Below, piece by piece: positions 48,554 to 60,592 of a DNA stretch of 64,000 nucleotides. The stretch is taken from NCBI GenBank assembly GCA_963277665.1, contig OY728147.1, positions 1,267,957,424 through 1,268,021,423 on the forward strand, given 5' to 3'. The stretch comes from Viscum album (Eukaryota; Streptophyta; Magnoliopsida; Santalales; Viscaceae). A program made the translations under genes and the position numbers. The notes under the pieces were generated by a model that saw only the letters and a program-made list of their open reading frames with translations, was not told the origin of the DNA and did not search any database. Numbering within the stretch: the first letter of the stretch is position 1; each line of letters starts with the position of its first letter.

Positions 48554-50045
48554 TATCACGACCCATCCCTCGGGGCCCATTCTGTGACTACCCTGAGCCC
48601 ACCTCCTGAAGGTCAGGGGCTGGCGACTTGCGCCGAAGGTGTCAACCTGCAAGTGGGAGGCATTTTCTTGAGTACCTGTACGAACACACACACCCAACCA
48701 AGTCCCAGAAACTGAAAAATAAAACAAATATCACTAAAACAAAGCTAAGTATAATTAAAACTAATACAAGTGGGCTAGAATACAATCCCAAGAAAAGGAA
48801 TGGAAACAACAAAGTACAAAAAGAAAACTCTGATGACCATCTAGAGAAAACCCCACTTGATCGTGAGAGTAACATAGCTACTAGAAGCTAAAGTAGAATG
48901 TCCTATACACTCGATCCTACTGGGCCCCGCCTGGTCCTAGGCCACTAAGTCCACCATCGTAGAATCCATCAGTCCCGTCTCCCTGAGGATCTCTAGGTCC
49001 TGGTCCACCAAATTCTCTGTCAAAACGTCGATCGTCTGCACCATACACAACACATGCGGTCGAAGCCCATGCAGGGGAGATTAAAAAAATACTCAGTAGG
49101 GACCCCAAAATAAAAAGGAAAGACCACACAATAATCCTCAAACTAAAGTATAAAGAACAAGACAGCTCACACCATGTATATATTTAGGGTAGTGATAGAA
49201 GAATCATCAGTCATGTCATCGAACACCTCAGTTGCTAGAGAACTCCTCCTCTATCAAGTATAGTGGGCATGTTGGATCACACATAATCCTCTTCCCACTA
49301 ACCTTGGACTATTGTGGTACTCATCCCTGATGAGTACCATGGGTATGCAGGGTCACACAAAGTCTCTCTCCACCGTGGGCCTGCTGGGTCACACATAGCC
49401 GCTTCCCACCTTGGCCATGATAAGGTAATCCTTATATATAGTACCATGGGTCTTCCAGGTCACAGATAGACACTCCAAACTATGGGTTTGATGGGTCACA
49501 TTGAACCACTTCCCACTGGGCCGTCATCGAGTCTCATAGAGTCGATGATCAGCAATCTTTAGGTCTCATCCAACCAAAGGGTTCCGTATGTAGTGTATCT
49601 GGGATAACTACTCCTCAATACATTAATCTCATCTCAAATTCCATTAAAGTCACCATAGATAATTCAAAAAGATCCTCCTTGTCGAGTGGGTCCCAAATTT
49701 GCAAACATCTCATCATTTGGACACGCGGTTTGTAAGATACAAGCATTTTAGCAGAGGCCGGTTGTGTCTGGGCCCAGTCTAACCCCAGCCTGGGGGTCCC
49801 ATATACCTTGGTTTAATTTGACCTACTAGACCTGACCCGATTCGGGTCTGGGTCGGTCTGGTCCAGCCTGGCCAGTGGGCCAGGTTCAATGTGCCTCACT
49901 GGACCCAGCCCGGTTTGGCCGAGGGTCCCACCCATCGGGTATCCCAATGACCCAGTCTCGTCCGGCCCGGCCTGAAGGGCGTGGGTCTGTCCTGCCGGTG
50001 CGGGTTCGGCCCAATGGGCGTGGATCCAACCCACCAGCGCAGGTC
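48554..50045 (-). mobile_element. GC-rich gypsy LTR piece G, inserted in H
   Basis: Starts TATCACGACCC at 48554 and aligns with the E LTR (52338 on) through CCCAG/GAGCCC..GGTCAGGGGCTGG, GTGGGAGGCA..GTACCTGTA and GCCCATGCAGGGG. It lacks the GAGACA terminus, so it is truncated near 50045. Far more GC-rich than any neighbour, with many CG pairs, whereas E has TG and CA in the same places. 49740-50040 is a run of degenerate GGCCCGGCCTGG-like repeats. Overlapping open frames here, on both strands, reflect high GC, not genes. Orientation is inferred from E. Confidence 0.7.
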
Positions 50046-52133
50046 CATTTAAGTTTCACACCATGCATCTATTTAAATTGTGTAAATACACCCCTTATAT
50101 CATTTTTTATCATGGTAACCTTATAATTAATTATGTGAAATGTTCTATTTAAATATATACCTATCATTGGGTTTTGATTAAAAAGATATACTGGTTGTAA
50201 GGGTTTTTCATCTTAACTTCTCTTCATTGAGACACATTTTAATGTTATGCACCAATTTATTATTTATAGAGAGTATATACTTAGAAAAAATATATTTTAA
50301 CATAATACATGATTTATTCCATGTTATTTATAGATACATATAATTTTCAAACTTCTAATTACTTTTGATTCAAAAATTACTCAAGATGTGAGGGATTTTT
50401 GTGACTCAAATCTCTTCCTTGATCCATAATCACTCTTCCTTTTATATTATCTTTTAAGATTGATCTATTGTAACTGATGATGATATTAGGATTTATTTAC
50501 ACATTATTTTATAGGTAAATCATGTTTCACACCAAAGTCTTCTTACTTGATGAATTCAAAGTTTCATTAAATTGCATTTTTGTTAAGAATAATTTCGATA
50601 ACATTTAATGTATTTTCATTCCATGAACATATTTTTATTTCACACCATTTTTCACCTTCCCCTAGATGAAAATATTTTTTTAATCTCCAATGATCATGTT
50701 ATTTTCTTTATTTAATTTTAAATAAAATGTTTCTTTATTCTTTTTAATGATGTGGGTTTCCACAAGTTTATTTCAAAAATTTCAAAAGGTTTTTTCATCC
50801 TTTCAAAATAATTTTTTTATCATCCACTTTACATTTCATTTTGAAAACTTTAATGTATTTTCAAGGTTTGATTATTAAAGTTTATTTTTTAAAATTAAAA
50901 GTTTTCAAAATATTTTTACTTCCCTTTATTAAAACTTTATGCCTCTCTCAAGTATCCTTTATTAAAGATTATTTTAACAGTACATGTTTTGAATGTATTT
51001 TCATGACTCCTTTTGATAAAATTTATGTATTTTAAAAGATGTTTTATTTCAAACTATTTATATTAATATTTTCAAAAGGATTATCTTTCCCTTAACAAAA
51101 TTATTTTTTGAAATTAATTTTCACTTCAATGTTTCCAAAGGTTTTGGAAAAAAATTGCATTTTTACATCTATTTACCCCCCAAGGTTTATCTTTCATGAA
51201 GTGATGTTTTTATCACACTATATATGTTATTATGATATAATTAATTTTGGAAAATTATAATTTTTGTATCAATGATTTATTAAGTTCATGATATGTGATG
51301 TTTTTAAAAGGTTTAAAAACCCATTCTTTTCCATGGGATCTTTATATGATTTGGTAATGTTATGAAATCCATTTTATTTCTATATGTTATTTTATTATGT
51401 GATGATTTTTTTAAGTGGAATGAAAATATATGGATTGTGAGATAGGTGGGACCTGTATATCTCTCTAATGCATTGAGTAAAGGATTTTATCTCTTGAGAT
51501 ATAATTGTTATGTGAATAGGTTATCAAGTATCTAGGTTTAAAAAGGGTAAGTGTGATGGCATTTAGATTTATTGATAATTTTATAAGTGAATGGCATGGT
51601 GGGTATCTAGGTTCACAAAGATAAAAAATTCTATGATTATGATTGTTCTATTTTCTTTACAAAATTCCATGGATCGTGTTATAATATTTTTTCTTTATTT
51701 TCTCATTCCATGGTAAAAGTGTTATAATTTGAGATGTTATGTGTATCTTTTATGATTTGGGTTAACACTTATTGATTTATGTTCATTTAAATTAGATATT
51801 TTTATTTATTAACTCTTTTTCATATTATTATGATCTAACCAGTATGGAATTTTATATGTTATCCCTTAATGAGTTTTTAGGTCACCAATTTCTTATGTTT
51901 CCCATACCCAGGTTATGAAGTTGATTATATCATGTGAGATATCTAGAAAAGGGTCTATAAGAGTGAGATTATATAGAAATATTCACAATTTTTTTAAGGT
52001 AAGATGCTTATGTAGCAAATATACAAGACACTAAACCTTTCAGTCTTTGGATTGTGTGAGTATTTGTGATATGTATTATTTAAATCATGATATTAATGAA
52101 TTATTAAATATATATTTATAATGGGTCATCATA
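50046..52133 (+). repeat. Plus-sense gypsy LTR H, second piece
   Basis: Resumes H after G. 51440-51485 (GATAGGTGGGACCTGTATAT, then CTAATGCATTGAG) corresponds to the sense of B near 7310-7255 (GTGACAGGTGGAGCCCGCTATAGC). 50735-50870 resembles I. The LTR ends at 52133, followed by a primer-binding site, so this is a 5' LTR. No gene seen; the frame at 50841-51035 has no family resemblance. Confidence 0.65.
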
Positions 52134-52155
52134 GTTGGTATTAAAGTAGGGTTTA
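52134..52155 (+). promoter_or_regulatory. Primer-binding site of H (initiator tRNA-Met)
   Basis: GTTGGTATTAAAGTAGGG, then TTTAG: matches TTGGTATCAGAGC with C-to-T and G-to-A changes. Confidence 0.75.
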
Positions 52156-52230
52156 GTTACTTTGGAGATTAGTTTAGTTATTTTGGATATTATTTCAGTT
52201 ATTTTAGAGATTAGTTTAGTTACCTTTGGT
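52140..52230 (+). repeat. Short tandem repeat in the H leader
   Basis: About four imperfect copies of a roughly 20-base unit, TTAGTTATTTTGGAGATTAG. Leader of element H, cut off by element E at 52338. Confidence 0.55.
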
Positions 52231-52337
52231 ATTATGGTTAGTGAATATTAGCGAAAAACCTAGAGATGAGTCTAAGTATAGGATGCTATCTTGAAATATT
52301 GGTAATGTTTTGAGTAAGTTATTTTCCAATAAATACA

Positions 52338-55015
52338 TTTCATGACCTAAGCCACCAAAGCCCACTTGGCTGGAAATAAGTTGAGTGAAACTATACCCAG
52401 CCCGCCTTTAATAGGCCAGGGGCTAAAAGCTAGTGCTAAGTAGGAATATCACTCACATGGGATGCCTTAGACTAAGGTACCTACATGTAAACAAACATAT
52501 CCAAGCCCATACAATGGTAAAATGTAAAAAACAACAACTGATTCCAAATGCATGCATACATCTAAATCCCACAATCAGAGTTTAATGAATAACACTAGAA
52601 AGAATAAATGGATAAATACAATCCCATAAAAAATTATAAGGAAGTTCAACCTCCTAAAAAGAGGGGACTATAGTCAAATGTGACTCCTAGTATGAACCAT
52701 GGTCTATTTATCCCAATCTAAGCTCCATCTGGTTTAAGTCCACTAAGAACCACTTTGAATGATCAATCATCTTCATAAGACACAATATGTGTGGGTAGAG
52801 CCCATATAGGGGTGAGTATAACAATTTCTAGGAGGACATCCTGAAATTACTAAACATAAAGCATCATGATAATAGTCAGATCATCACAGGGATATGTAAA
52901 TCATAATATGAGACATATAATAACACATACATATGTACTCATGGTAGACACTAAGTCTCAAGGTAAGGTCACAACTATATTTCTAACCTAAGATCTAATC
53001 AAGAGTCCATAAAAATACTCATTCGAGAGAACTCGATCTATGAGTCTAATAGAGATAATGATGTCCATATGAGATGTTGTTCTCATCAGGTCTTTATATA
53101 AGGAAGTACATACTATAATTCCAAAGATATTCATACACATATGGGGTATCACACCTAGGGATATAGGGTATACCAACAACCCAATCTGGATTAACTCACC
53201 AAGTATGGGATCAACACATGGGTAATATTGGTCATGCTGATTCTGATAACCCCAATTAGGGAATAAGTTGATAGAGGATACTACCCTGGACTCATGGGGG
53301 GAATTATGAAAACTTTATCCAAAACTAATCCCTTATATAGGATCAAAATCCTTCTCTTATAATGTAATACCATACTATACCCACATAGGGATGGATCAAG
53401 GTAATGAAACCTTAAGGAAACTATCTCATGTTTAAGAGAAAAAGGGCCTCATACCTCTCTAAGAAACGTACATAGTGTGTACTAGTAGTACATGAAATGT
53501 CTTGCTGGTCCCAGGTCTTCCTGTGTTCTCTATCCCATGCTTGTGTACTCCAAGTCATGCCCGTGTACACCTGACTGTGTTCGTGTACACATGGACATTC
53601 ATGTGTACATGGTCATGTCCAAGTACATGACTAAGCCCATGTATTCTATCTGGGTCTGAGTACACATTATAACATGTGTACTTTGGTCATGTATGTGTAC
53701 CCAAGGGTACACATAAAGTCATCAGGTTGGGTCACACGACGTGTGATATGTGTTACATGACATGATCCTTTCTTCTCCATGGAAACCCTAGAGCCACATC
53801 TAGGGCCCCATATGGAGTGTACCTCCATATTACATGTAGTGAGTATTTTTTGAGAAACCATAGGTTTATTAAGAATCATCCATCTGTTCCATCACTGCCA
53901 CTAAATCCACTAAAAATACTACCCATGGATTTTGAATCTGGGTGAACTAAGCTCAATCATAACTGAAGGACGGATTTTGGTAGTCTAGTTGTTAGGGAAT
54001 TTCCCCATATCTATGCCATCACCGAACACCCAAAACCCAAAAACTTAAATCACTGATATTCCTATGATCCATTATCATTGACATTGAATATATATTCTAT
54101 CACCAAATCATGAACTTAATCTGCAGCATAAGAATGGGTTCACAATGATTGATTACTGAGTATTTTTTGAACCACCAATTAAATGAAACACTGATGTTGA
54201 ATACACGAGGAATGGGGGAATAAATTCAAAAAACAAAAACATAAGGAAAAAACTTTAACAATGTTTATGTTATAGTTGATTTTTTTATTATAATGAAGAA
54301 TGAAGAGATATAATTAAGCAACAATAAAACCCCCAAATCCCATGTAAAAAAAACCCATACCCACAATGCAAACGACCCACAAATCAATATTTTTATTGAT
54401 TGAATCAAGTTAATCATGGAAGAATAAAATAGGGATAAATACACATAAAGAAAATATACTACCTCAAGATTAGATCGATCATTGATGAAGAGTGGTTTTA
54501 GGCCGTTGTCATCAATGAGATCCAGAGGTTGTTTTGGATCACTGATGGCTAAATACTGATCCCTATACGATCATTCATGAAATATCCTCCATCAATTCCT
54601 CTATCAAATTTTAGGATCATGTGGTCAACCTTGAAATTTGGTTATAACTAGGTTTATATAGAGTTTCATTAAATCTCTTCACCATCACCTAATAAATAAA
54701 TTAATTGAATTAATTTATTTATTATATGCACCCATGATGACTTATTAACAAAATACTAACATTGAAAAAGATTATGTCATACCTAGGTTAAATCCCACAT
54801 TACAGAATCATTCCCAGATTTACGATTTGAGACTCTATTAGGGAGTTATTTCAGTATTTCAGGAAAAATACATGCGTGTGATATTAATATATTTAAAAAA
54901 AATTAAATATCAATTCCAGGTTCATCAATCCTCATAATATCATGCCCTCTCAGTTCCTAGCTCCAAAAATATTACTAGATATATTTCAAATATTTTCATG
55001 GAAAAAACCGAGACA
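52338..55015 (-). repeat. Element E 3' LTR
   Basis: 2678 bp from TTTCATGACC to CCGAGACA; sense termini TGTCTCGG..GGTCATGAAA, a different LTR class from the TGTAACACC family. Same family as G but with C changed to T (or G to A) through most of it. Contains the GTGTACAC-rich array at 53500-53710. Short open frames (52988-53179, 53667-53879) are not genes. Confidence 0.8.
53500..53710. repeat. GTGTACAC-rich degenerate tandem array in E LTR
   Basis: About eight imperfect units of 20-25 bases with GTGTAC or TGTACAC cores, such as CGTGTACACCTGACTGTGTT and CGTGTACACATGGACATTCA. GTGTACAC is palindromic. The matching part of G is a GC-rich repeat run instead. Confidence 0.65.
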
Positions 55016-55034
55016 TTAAATTATCCCCACCTTA
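55016..55034 (-). promoter_or_regulatory. Polypurine tract region of E
   Basis: Minus strand TAAGGTGGGGATAATTTAA directly before LTR terminus TGTCTCGG. Purine core AAGGTGGGGA, then an AT spacer, as in related plant gypsy elements. Confidence 0.7.
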
Positions 55035-55079
55035 GGTATTTTTATCCTGAAAAGCAAAAAATGCTACTCAAAAAGGTGT

Positions 55080-57254
55080 GAGTACTGAGGTTACATCTGG
55101 GTCTCCCAATCATAGGTTCTCTCCAGAATATTCTCATGCTATCACCATACATTCACCAAAGGAATCAATCCCTCATAGAGGATCTTCTCCTATCGATCCT
55201 CGATCTCTATCAGGTATTCTAAAAAGGTGGATCCATCTATAATTTCCAGCTCATCCTATTCGATTACATGAAATGGGTCATATATTCACCTCATCAGCTG
55301 TGATGCATGGAAGAATCCATGTAACTATTCTAACCATGGTGATTGATTCAAGAGGTATGGTTCCTCACTTACTCTATGCAGTATCATAAAAGGGCCAATG
55401 AGTCTTGGAGATAACTTTCCTCCTTCACCAAATATCTCCAATCCATGTCGAGGTTAAACCTTCAAAAAAAGTGGTATCCATACTTAAAATCAAAGGGACT
55501 CCATTGTTACTCTACATAAGACTTTTTACTATTATGTGTAGTATTTATTTCTCTTGGATGAATTGAACCTTTTATTTCATAGATTGGACCAAATATTGGC
55601 CCATGAGTATAGAATCTACTAGATTAGTCGAATATAGTGGTCACCTACATGGTTTCACATACAAAGCCTGGAATGGTGCCATACCAATGGTGGAATTATA
55701 GCCGTTATTGTACACAAACTCCACCAAGGGTAGATGATCCTCTTAACTATGACCAAATTCTAACATGAAAGCTCATATAATATTCTACAAGGCCTGAATG
55801 GTTTACTCTATTTGGCTACCTGTCTTTGGGTGAAATTATATCTTCAAATATAACTGAATCCCAAAGGATTCCTACAATCCTATCTATAATCATGATTTGA
55901 AGAGATCACCACAATTTGAAATGATCATTGAGGGAACTCCATGAAGCAGGACAATCTCTTTCATGTAAAGGTGTCCCAATATATTTATCAAACTCTACAC
56001 TCATATAGACATGAATTGGGCTGATATGGTGAGTCAATATATGATCACCCAAGGAAGCTCCATCACACTCTTGGGTGGCTCCCAAGACAACACTTCCTAA
56101 ACCTTTTCTAGGTCCACTACAAATCCCTCTTCTGAAATGACATTTCCCAAAAAGTATAACTCCTGAATCTAGAAATGACACTTTAAGAGATTCCCATAAG
56201 TCTAATACTCTCATATTATTTCCAATACCATCTTCATGTGTCTCGAATGTTCCTCTAGGGAAATAAAGTACACTAGGATATCATCGATGAATATTACCAA
56301 AATATGGTCTAAGGATGAACAATATGGTTCATGAATCCCAAGAACACTATTGGGGAATTCTTCAGGCTGAAGGGAATCTCCAAGTACACTTAGTGACCGC
56401 AGAGATATCTAAATTCGATCTTAAGTATATCCTTAACCTGTACTCCTAACCGGTGATAGCCTAACTTGAATCTTTGAGAACCATCACAACCCCCTCAACT
56501 AATCAAAGATGTCATTAATACTCATCATTGGATACTTATTCTTCATATTCACCTTGTTCAGGCATCAATAATCTATGAATAACCTGAAGCTTCCACCCAC
56601 CTTCTTGGTGAATAACATGGGGGAAACCCAATGGGAAACACTAGTTTTAACAAAGGGATTCATTTTTAAGTCTTCCACATGTACCCTTAGCTTGTGAAGA
56701 TTCATAGGATCCATATGATATGATATTGAAGATATCAATTCCATCCCTGGGTGAAAGTAAATGCATAATTTTATCTCTTAGTGGGAAGGTAAGCCTAACA
56801 TGTCCTCTAGAAATACATCCTCATACTCAACCACTGTAGTAGGAAACTAATAGCCCATAGAATCAACTACTCCAAGAGTCATTCTATATAACTGGTGATT
56901 AATAAGATACACCCTCATACGTATGAGTCTATCCTACTCCTCCTAGGTTTCCTTCTCACATATAAAAGAAAACTTCATCCCATCAATGAATACACACCAC
57001 ATCATTTACCTAAAATAGTCAATCTATGAACAAACTACATATAGCTAGTCCATCCGTATGATGACATTGTAAGATATCATCACTAACATGAAGAGATCCT
57101 ATGAGAAACTCTCTCTTACAAGTTTTAGATCACACTGTAAAAAAAGTGTATGATTGCTGATTCAACTCCAGTAGGACTCTCTAAGCGTAAGGGTCGAGCC
57201 AAGGGCTCAAATGAAACCTCTAGGTATCAAACTAGGTATGTAGTAAGAAAAGAG
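55080..57254 (-). pseudogene. Element E pol relic with internal deletion
   Basis: Near 55250-55090 the integrase tail ends LIPLVNVW and, after stops, YSHLF, like the chromodomain-like tails of B and C. Integrase: HLPLVEFVYNNGYNSTIGMA (about 55760-55700) and FQALYVKPC, then HGVPSMIISNCGDLF (about 55940-55900), with aspartate changed to asparagine-cysteine at the catalytic SDRD place. About 56150-56050 reads EVLSWEPPKSVMEL, the end of RT, so RNase H is deleted. Further RT text reaches about 56700, including the region of the FIDD box (about 56290), and protease (SYNVIIRMD, about 57080) lies beyond. Heavily broken. Confidence 0.75.
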
Positions 57255-59675
57255 TGTTAGGATCAAACTAATGATGAAGGTGTTTTTTATTCAAGTTCCG
57301 TATTTTGTTTTAAAGGAAAGTTTTTTGAAATCACCTCACTTTATTTATGGAAAAATCATATTGAGGATTGTTTTCAAAATAATCAGATCAATGTTTTCAA
57401 AAGAATCAGATCCATGTTTTGAAAATAACTTGACTTGTGTTTTCAAAATAACCATACACACTATGAAAGTCCATCGGAATGAGAAGAATCTATTTTAGAA
57501 GAAAAAGGTTTTTATTAGACTCAACTCAGGTTCAGAATGAAAGTGAATACATCTCACTGGAAGTAAATGTCATCATATTCACTCTAGAACCGATGTGAAT
57601 AAAGTGAATGTTTTGAATCAGAGTCTCTATGACTATGATGAATTAATTATTATGATTCTCTTCTAATTAATATTTCATAAAAATCATAATTTTAATTGAG
57701 AACTCATGATGCAATATTGATGGAAGAAAGGGTAAGTTAAATAAAAAGTGATGGTATTTTAAAAGGTGGTTCCATTTTAAAAAGTGGTGTTGATTGAAAA
57801 GGTGGTTTCGATTAAAAAGGTGCGGCTGATTAAAAAGGTGGTGCTGATTGAAGAGAATATACCAATTGAAAATGTGGTGCTGAGTGAAAGATATGTTTCC
57901 ATTAAGAAATATATCATACTCATATTTAATTGTTTCCGAGTGGCAGAGAAAAAGAAGTCATATCGATTTTTTTTCAAAACAATCGTATCTGGGTGAAAGA
58001 GGTGGTACTGATTTACTGTAGCACCTAACTAATCCATCAGATAGGTGATAAAATTTTAATACCCTGTATGATCATACTCAAGCTCAAAATGGAAATGATC
58101 ATATCCATAAATGATCATACCTAGGCCAATCATACTTAGAAAGATCGTAATCGGCATTTCAATTGTAGTCAATCTAGAAGAGAAGAAAGAGTTGGTACCG
58201 ATTAGAAAGGAATCATACCCAGTATTATCATACTTAGGTGAGAAGGAAAGAAATAATTTGTAATTAATGGAAAGTTACAATAATTTCCAATTGAATTCAG
58301 ATGATGCTAAAGTTGATCCTCAATGAATTCAAAGTCACGAAGGAAGTCATGATTCAAACACAGGTTTATGAATGAAGTGATGTTTTCAATTAGGTTAAGG
58401 GAATAAGTGAATAAGATGGTCAATAATGTAGTCAAACATTTCAAAAGGGTTGAATTAATTTGTTTGGATGATTTTTTAGAAGAAAAGATATTGATGAATT
58501 ATTTTTTGAGGGGGATCTTAACTTTCAAATATATGATTTTGATTCAAACTGTTTTTATAAATCATATCCAGCAATCAGTTTGGGACAATTAGGCTCAGAT
58601 GATCAGACCCATGTGTTACTCATCAATTGTAATCATAATGAAAATTGAAATAAGAATATGGAGAAGAAGTAGTGAAGATTGTATAAGTTTTGAGAAGAAT
58701 TGATAAGCATCAAGGAATCCATAATTGCTCCAAAATTTTAAGGGAAATTCAGATTTGGGTGAATTTAGGTGAGTAGGAAATATTTTGGGATTCCCACCTA
58801 AACTTATTTTAGGTCACCTATAAAAGTATAAAAGTAAATTTTAATTGAATGATGATGAAGTAATATTAAAAAATGTAGATATAGAACCTCTGAGTTTCAT
58901 AGAGAAGAAGAAGTCTTCATATTGATCTTTTTTTGAAGGGGTTTTGACAGAGAAGAGAAATTTGTATTCAGATGATCATTGTATCAAGCTAGATTAATCA
59001 GCTTCAGTATTTCTGTAATGGTTTTCTAGGACTGGGGAAGAATCATACTAAGTTTTATCATACTTAGGTATTGAATTGGTGTCAATTAATTTCTATTTAT
59101 TGTATTAGAAAATTAGATTAGAAGAATTGTTTTGGGAGAATCTTACCTAGAGGAACCAGACTTGGAAAATTGGACCTAGAAAATTAGACTTAGTTTTCCA
59201 TAAAAACGTCTAGGAGGTTCTTAACTTTATTTTGGGTAATGAATTGAATAATTTTATTTCAATTGAATACATTTTTTTAATTGAAAATAAGATCAAGTAA
59301 CATGAGTTGTTATACAACAATTATATTACCCTATTTTTGCTAAGAGGGTGCACACACACTAGTGGGATTGTTTCATAGTGCTACAAAAGTGAAAGGGTAT
59401 GTCCTACTCATTGTAATCCAAGGATTGTTTTCTTGTGTATTTTATGGTATTGGATCATTTCTAAACCATACCAAATATGTATATATTCTTATTGAATAGT
59501 GAACCTTGTAAATATTTGTGTTCCTGTGGATGTGTGTTGGATTTGTTTTCAGTAGGGAATTTAAATCTATAATAGAAGGTAAATGTTGTTTCAATTGAAA
59601 ATAGGAATAAAATAAAAAGAGTATAACTGATTCAACCCCTCCCCATCTCAGTGATACAATTACTCTAACTAGGCA
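57255..59675 (+). repeat. Element F 5' LTR
   Basis: Starts TGTTAGGATCAAAC and ends just before the primer-binding site, about 2.4 kb; the end is uncertain by about 10 bases. The TTCAACCCCTCCCCATCTCA near 59632-59651 is the usual text close to copia LTR ends and matches J near 40375. Contains a short tandem repeat (57760-57900) and several TCATACTTAGG-like words (58130, 58225, 59060). Open frames inside (57271, 57784, 58407) are not genes. Confidence 0.8.
57760..57900 (+). repeat. Tandem repeat in F LTR, unit about 18 bases
   Basis: About seven imperfect copies of GGTGGTGCTGATTGAAAA / GGTGGTTTCGATTAAAAA. The unit length is a multiple of three, which gives an open frame with repeated KKV-type text on one strand; I take this as a by-product. 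Confidence 0.75.
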
Positions 59676-59683
59676 CTTTAAAG

Positions 59684-59696
59684 TGGTATCAGAGTG
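59684..59696 (+). promoter_or_regulatory. Primer-binding site of F (initiator tRNA-Met)
   Basis: TGGTATCAGAGTG, identical to the initiator tRNA-Met site for 11 bases. Confidence 0.92.
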
Positions 59697-59719
59697 TAGT
59701 TTCCCTTCGCTATTCTTTG

Positions 59720-60592
59720 ATGATGGAGAATTTGAACCGTGTGAACAGTAAAGGTACTATGGTTTTTGATGGAAAGAATTGTCATATCTTTAAGGATATA
59801 ATCATTCCTTATCTTATTTAGATCATTTATGATGGTCTTTAAGCTACAAAAGTTGGGTTCCCACCCATTGATGATAAATCCCCTCTTACATCTATTGATA
59901 AGAAGAATCTGTGGAATGATGGAAGGGACAAGAATGCTATATTATCATCATTTTATGAAAGTGATTTCTTAATAGTGAAAGGTTTTTTCCACATAAAAGG
60001 TATATGGGACAAATTGAAAAACATATACAAAGTCAATAAAATGTTCAAGAAGGAAAAACTTCAAATATAGAGATTAAATTATGAAGACTTGAAGATGGGT
60101 GAGCATGAATATATTAGGGACTTCTTTACCTGGGTGGATGATATAGTGAGTACTATAAGATGTCTTGGTAAAAAACTAGATGACTCTATAGTTTTTGAAA
60201 AGTTATTGAGAATTATACATGAAAAATTTGATGCAAAAGTTTCTTCATTGGAATATAGAGATCCTAAAACATTATCTCTTGATTATTTTCATAGAACTCT
60301 TATTACTTATAAAATGAGAAGATAAAAATCTATGAAGAGAAAAAAAATTGATAGAGAAATTTATTTCAAGGCTACAAAGAAAGAAAAATCAAAGAAGATT
60401 CTTATTGAAGAAGATGGTGGTGATTCTGAATCTAATAATGATGCATTTAAAAATCTCAAAGATGTTTTATCCTTGTTTTCTAAAAATGTGAAAAGTTTTA
60501 CAGGGAAATACAAAGGGAAAATTCCCTTGAATTTTTTTGAATGTAGAGGCGTTGGTCACTACGTGGATAATTTTCCTCTAATAAATAATTAA
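59720..60592 (+). pseudogene. Element F gag
   Basis: One frame from ATG 59720 to TAA 60590, broken only by four in-frame stops (about 59818, 59839, 60068, 60323). It reads MENLNRVNSKGTMVFDGKNC at the start (copia gag F-D-G-K-N), then GEHEYIRDFFTWVDDIVSTI (about 60100), the UBN2/gag helix region, and a zinc knuckle at about 60530-60575 (FFECRGVGHYVDNF) in which the first and last cysteines are phenylalanine. The early stops are explicable as CAG or CAA changed to TAG or TAA. Capsid protein relic, probably the youngest coding sequence among the retroelements here. Confidence 0.85.

Larger units (their letters stand above)
52338..57254 (-). mobile_element. Element E: gypsy retrotransposon, cut by F
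   Basis: Minus strand: 3' LTR 52338-55015, polypurine tract, integrase, RT and protease relics up to 57254, where copia F interrupts it. The remaining gag, primer site and 5' LTR are not in the window. RNase H and the N-terminal integrase part are missing between about 56010 and 56050, so it was already deleted. Confidence 0.8.

Noticed and set aside
48479..50126. Cluster of overlapping open frames on both strands (48479-49141, 49813-50126)
   Set aside because: High GC removes stop codons in all frames. The stretch aligns with an LTR and no protein family resemblance is seen.
57784..57996. Open frame with repeated lysine-valine units, possible repeat protein
   Set aside because: Produced by an LTR tandem repeat whose unit is a multiple of three.
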